Source of the DNA: an uncultured Bacteroidales bacterium
GTDB taxonomy: Bacteria > Bacteroidota > Bacteroidia > Bacteroidales > Bacteroidaceae
Assembly: GCA_902772585.1 (NCBI GenBank)
Contig: CACYBB010000005.1
Coordinates: 1 to 64,000 of the forward strand
Length of the DNA stretch: 64,000 bases
Reading direction: 5' to 3'
Part shown: in pieces, positions 61,980-64,000 of the stretch
Numbering within the stretch: position 1 is the stretch's first letter
Layout: the number at the start of each line of letters is the position of its first letter
The notes under the pieces: generated by a model
Databases searched by the model: none
Told to the model about the DNA's origin: nothing
The model's input: the letters and a program-made list of their open reading frames with translations, nothing else
Program-made: the position numbers and the translations under genes

Positions 61980-62034
61980 GGCCACCCCCTCTTATATCTG
62001 TCCCCTTATAGGGGACTTAGATATGAGGGGGGCC
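61980..62034 (+). repeat. long imperfect hairpin covering the next start codon
   Basis: Inner stem GTCCCCT / AGGGGAC (62000-62016) extended by imperfect outer arms (GGCCACCCCCTC... and ...ATATGAGGGGGGCC). It begins just after the ATPase stop and its right arm contains the ATG at 62023, so folding would hide that start codon. Confidence 0.7.
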
Positions 62035-62721
62035 TCCGAACCCCCGCAGAAATTATGGCAGCAACGGGAGTCCCCGGACAGTCTGTTCTGCTGGGCTGTG
62101 GTCAGCAACGGCTACCTGACCGAGGAGCAGATGCAGCGGGCCGCACAGCGCTACCACCTAGGACGGTCGAGGGACGGTGGCGTCATCTTCTGGCAGATAG
62201 ACACACTGGGGCAGGAGTACGACGGCAAGATTATGTACTACCGGTCCGACTGCCACCGCGACCACGGACGCCATCCGCAGTGGGTCAGCAACCTGCTGAA
62301 ATGCCAGTTCCTGAAGCAGTTCCCAGAGATGGAGGTATGGATGCCGGCACCCTGCCACTGCCTGTTCGGCACGCACCTCTTAACTCTCGCAGATGGCGCA
62401 GATAACGCAGATAATATCGCCGTAGTGGAGGCGGAGAAGACGGCGGTGATCATGTCGGAGCACTATCCGCAGTACTTGTGGCTGGCAGCGGGTGGACTGA
62501 CGGAGCTGACGGCACAGAAGCTCTTTCCGCTGCGCGGCCGACGGGTCATTCTCTTCCCCGATACCGACCCTGACTGCAAGGCCTACACCCATTGGTGGAC
62601 TGTTGCCCAGGAGGCGCACCGCCTGTACCAGCTCGACATCACCGTCAGCTCGCTGCTGGAGCGCCGGGCGACACGGGAGCAGAAAGAAGCGAAAATCGAC
62701 CTCATCGACTATTTATTTTAA
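62023..62721 (+). CDS. DUF6371-like (toprim-like) replication-associated protein
   Basis: 232 residues from ATG 62023; the same frame is open to an ATG at 61942 inside the ATPase gene, so the start is uncertain. Features: LFCWAVVSNGYLTEEQM, IMYYRSDCHRDHGRHPQWVSNLL, VVEAEKTAVIMSEHYPQYLWLAAGG and a toprim-like end RRVILFPDTDPDCKAYTHWW. The combination matches DUF6371 proteins that accompany primases/helicases in Bacteroidota mobile elements. Residues around 122-131 (LADGADNADN) come from a 9-nt tandem repeat. Likely role in DNA metabolism; not proven. Confidence 0.7.
   Translation: MRGASEPPQKLWQQRESPDSLFCWAVVSNGYLTEEQMQRAAQRYHLGRSRDGGVIFWQIDTLGQEYDGKIMYYRSDCHRDHGRHPQWVSNLLKCQFLKQFPEMEVWMPAPCHCLFGTHLLTLADGADNADNIAVVEAEKTAVIMSEHYPQYLWLAAGGLTELTAQKLFPLRGRRVILFPDTDPDCKAYTHWWTVAQEAHRLYQLDITVSSLLERRATREQKEAKIDLIDYLF
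62388..62414 (+). repeat. in-frame 9-nt tandem repeat
   Basis: CGCAGATGG, CGCAGATAA, CGCAGATAA in a row, encoding a three-residue Ala-Asp-Gly/Asn repeat before the conserved VVEAEKTA segment. Confidence 0.75.
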
Positions 62722-62731
62722 TTTTATTTCC

Positions 62732-63190
62732 ATGAACAAACCGAAGTACAATCCAGAGATGCAACTGTCGGAGCACTTCCGACTGAAAGAGTTTATTGAC
62801 AGCCCGAAGGCCGACAGCCTGGGCATTGACAACCGACCGGACTGGGAGGCAGTGATTAACCTGAGAAACCTGTGCCGAGAGGTGCTGGAGCCTCTGCGAC
62901 AGCATGAGGACCATCCCATACATGTCAACAGCGGCTACCGCTGCATGGAGCTGAATGAGGCGGTGCATGGCGTGGGCGACTCGCAACACCTGCGTGGCGA
63001 GGCTGCCGATCTGCATCTGCCCGACGTGGCAACAGGACGCCGGTGGTATAAGTTCATTGTCGAGAACTTGGACTTTGACCAGCTGCTGTTTGAGTATCGT
63101 CGCACGGGTGTCCGCTGGCTGCATGTCTCGTGTCGCCGTGACCGCACGCGCAACCGCCACATGGCCATTCCCAACTTCCCTGCCAGATGA
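62732..63190 (+). CDS. M15-family peptidase (endolysin / D-Ala-D-Ala carboxypeptidase type)
   Basis: 152 residues from ATG 62732. Zinc-site motifs of M15A peptidases are present: SGYRCMELNEAV, QHLRGEAADLHLP (His and Asp ligands) and WLHVSCRR (final His). No signal peptide, as in phage endolysins. It cleaves peptidoglycan peptides. 10 bp after the DUF6371-like gene; the next small gene overlaps its stop. Confidence 0.88.
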   Translation: MNKPKYNPEMQLSEHFRLKEFIDSPKADSLGIDNRPDWEAVINLRNLCREVLEPLRQHEDHPIHVNSGYRCMELNEAVHGVGDSQHLRGEAADLHLPDVATGRRWYKFIVENLDFDQLLFEYRRTGVRWLHVSCRRDRTRNRHMAIPNFPAR

Positions 63191-63330
63191 CGTGTAAGTG
63201 TTGTGGACGAGAGTTGCCGCCGACGAGTTTCGAGCGGTTCAAGACCGGTACCTACCGGAAGATGTGCTGGCAGTGCCGCTGGGCGCTGAACGGCAAAGGA
63301 GTAAGAAGGCGCAGCATGCTTCGTGAATGA
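63187..63330 (+). CDS. 47-residue zinc-ribbon protein
   Basis: Starts at an ATG overlapping the M15 stop (ATGA). Sequence starts MTCKCCGRELPPTSFERF and continues YRKMCWQCRWALNGKG, giving a CxxC...CxxC arrangement with a basic C-terminus. Small zinc-ribbon proteins of this kind occur in Bacteroidota elements. Too short for most gene finders; the translational overlap and cysteine pattern support it. Confidence 0.65.
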   Translation: MTCKCCGRELPPTSFERFKTGTYRKMCWQCRWALNGKGVRRRSMLRE

Positions 63331-63351
63331 TAGTGTTTTCGGAGCGCACGG

Positions 63352-63387
63352 AACTGGATGGTTGCTTGGCAACCACCCAGTTTTTTT
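63352..63387 (+). terminator. terminator of the replication/lysis module
   Basis: AACTGG-A-TGGTTGC / GCAACCA-C-CCAGTT stem with one internal mismatch, TTG loop, then seven T. Confidence 0.88.
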
Positions 63388-63396
63388 GTACCTTTG
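63366..63396 (+). promoter_or_regulatory. promoter of the HU-like gene, overlapping the terminator
   Basis: TTG (63366-63368) in the terminator loop, 20-nt spacer, TACCTTTG (63389-63396). Confidence 0.65.
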
Positions 63397-63406
63397 TATT
63401 GTGAAA

Positions 63407-63469
63407 AGAGAAACGGCCTCTCACTGATAGCAAAACGCCGTTCCTCTGCACGAGAAAGGCCGTTTCTCT
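63407..63469 (+). promoter_or_regulatory. inverted repeats in the HU-like gene leader
   Basis: AGAGAAACGGCC (63407-63418) and GGCCGTTTCTCT (63458-63469) are perfect 12-bp partners; a third near-copy, CGCCGTTCCTCT (63436-63447), could pair with the first arm instead (10 of 12). Lies between the expected transcript start (about 63401) and the gene. Confidence 0.6.
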
Positions 63470-63481
63470 GAAAGCAACACG

Positions 63482-63529
63482 CTTAACCCCTTAAACCTTT
63501 AAACTTTTAAGCCTTTAAAACATTACAAT
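63482..63529 (+). repeat. 8-nt tandem repeat before the HU-like gene
   Basis: CTTAACCC, CTTAAACC, TTTAAACT, TTTAAGCC, TTTAAAAC, ATTACAAT, ending 1 nt before the ATG at 63531. Confidence 0.7.
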
Positions 63530-63530
63530 T

Positions 63531-64000
63531 ATGGGAACAATTCAAATCAAGAAGATTGAGCGCACAGTGACTGTGGGCAAGTTGAACGAACAGCGCCAGA
63601 AGGTGCAGAAAACCTATGGCAAGATTATCTATCGCGGCACACTGAAGCTGACCGACATGGCGGAGCACATCATGAAGCACGGCTCTGTGTACACCGAGGA
63701 TGTAGTGATTGGTGTCATCACCAAGCTGAAGAACTGTCTGCAGGAGATGCTCGCCGACGGCTACAAGGTGAAGCTGGACGGCATAGGTACGCTTTACCCC
63801 GTGCTGAGCTCAGAGGGTGTGGCTGATGCCAAGGACTACAGTCCCTCAGAAAACGTCACCCGCGTAGGCATCTCGTTCCTGGCCGACCAGGGCAAGAAGT
63901 CGCTCTTCAAGGCCCGCAACATGCGCAACGACGTGAGCCTGAGCACCAAACTGTACAACGAAATGACTGGCGAAGAGGAACTCACCCCCAATGCAACGCC
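63531..64000 (+). CDS. HU-like DNA-binding protein (partial, runs off the window)
   Basis: At least 156 residues. LKLTDMAEHIMKHGSVYTEDVVIGVITKLKNCLQEMLADGYKVKLDGIGTLYPVLSSEGV is the two-helix plus beta-arm layout of the long HU-like (HU-CCDC81-type) proteins of Bacteroidales. C-terminal extension is cut by the window end. In this phylum such genes often accompany muralytic genes and element-type primases, as here. Probable nucleoid or element-specific architectural role. Confidence 0.82.
   Translation, partial: MGTIQIKKIERTVTVGKLNEQRQKVQKTYGKIIYRGTLKLTDMAEHIMKHGSVYTEDVVIGVITKLKNCLQEMLADGYKVKLDGIGTLYPVLSSEGVADAKDYSPSENVTRVGISFLADQGKKSLFKARNMRNDVSLSTKLYNEMTGEEELTPNAT

Overview
The window looks like a chromosomal segment of a member of the Bacteroidota, most likely the Prevotellaceae (Prevotella/Segatella/Xylanibacter group). 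The evidence is a SusC/SusD polysaccharide-utilisation locus (PUL), many SPII lipoproteins starting soon after a short MK-type signal, repeated promoter -7 boxes of the form TAnnTTTG (some with a TTTG/TTG -33 box 19-20 nt upstream), A-rich leaders largely without Shine-Dalgarno sequences, a nuo operon with fused nuoCD and no nuoEFG, and a T9SS type-B-like sorting domain. No rRNA, tRNA or CRISPR array was seen.

Layout. (1) 1-550: the tail of an unknown gene and a phage-type lysozyme-like gene, closed by a strong hairpin. (2) 572-18558: a beta-mannan PUL. The minus-strand arm is SusC, SusD, two IPT/TIG surface glycan-binding lipoproteins, GH5, and a degenerate GH26. The plus-strand arm is a CE7 esterase, GH26 mannanase, GH130 mannosylglucose phosphorylase, GPH sugar symporter and cellobiose 2-epimerase. 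Together they describe capture and cleavage of (acetylated) mannan at the surface, import of mannobiose, epimerisation to mannosylglucose and phosphorolysis to mannose-1-phosphate plus glucose. (3) 18747-18959: a small XRE regulator. (4) 19131-29179: nuoA-B-CD-H-I-J-K-L-M-N, in which NuoH lacks its first membrane helix and quinone loop. (5) 29300-36191: a small secreted protein, an intergenic 22-nt repeat with a large hairpin, then a translationally coupled uvrA / TPR-histidine kinase / hotdog thioesterase operon and a CHU_C-domain protein. (6) 36300-42318: LysM-receptor fusion, outer-membrane barrel, POT transporter, NhaC antiporter, EEP-family phosphohydrolase. (7) 42315-53787: S9 peptidase/MFS/Rid-like operon, serCA, DEAD-box helicase with Skp-like lipoprotein, PepD. 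(8) 53819-59802: flippase, two glycosyltransferases and a RelA-type (p)ppGpp synthetase on one strand. (9) 60000-64000: an accessory replication/lysis-like module (frameshifted XRE, KilAC-like protein, iteron-like repeats, RepA/RadA-like ATPase, DUF6371-like protein, M15 peptidase, zinc ribbon, HU-like protein).

Most striking observations: a palindromic element of about 108 nt translated in frame inside the RelA synthetase domain; NuoH missing about 45 N-terminal residues including the quinone-chamber loop; a GH26 paralogue that has lost its acid/base motif; the compact cryptic-replicon-like module with a 5'-leader terminator and a one-base frameshift in an A7 run; and a recurring habit of 7-, 8- or 9-nt tandem repeats sitting directly before start codons at eight or nine separate loci.

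All identifications come from reading motifs by eye; no database search was run.
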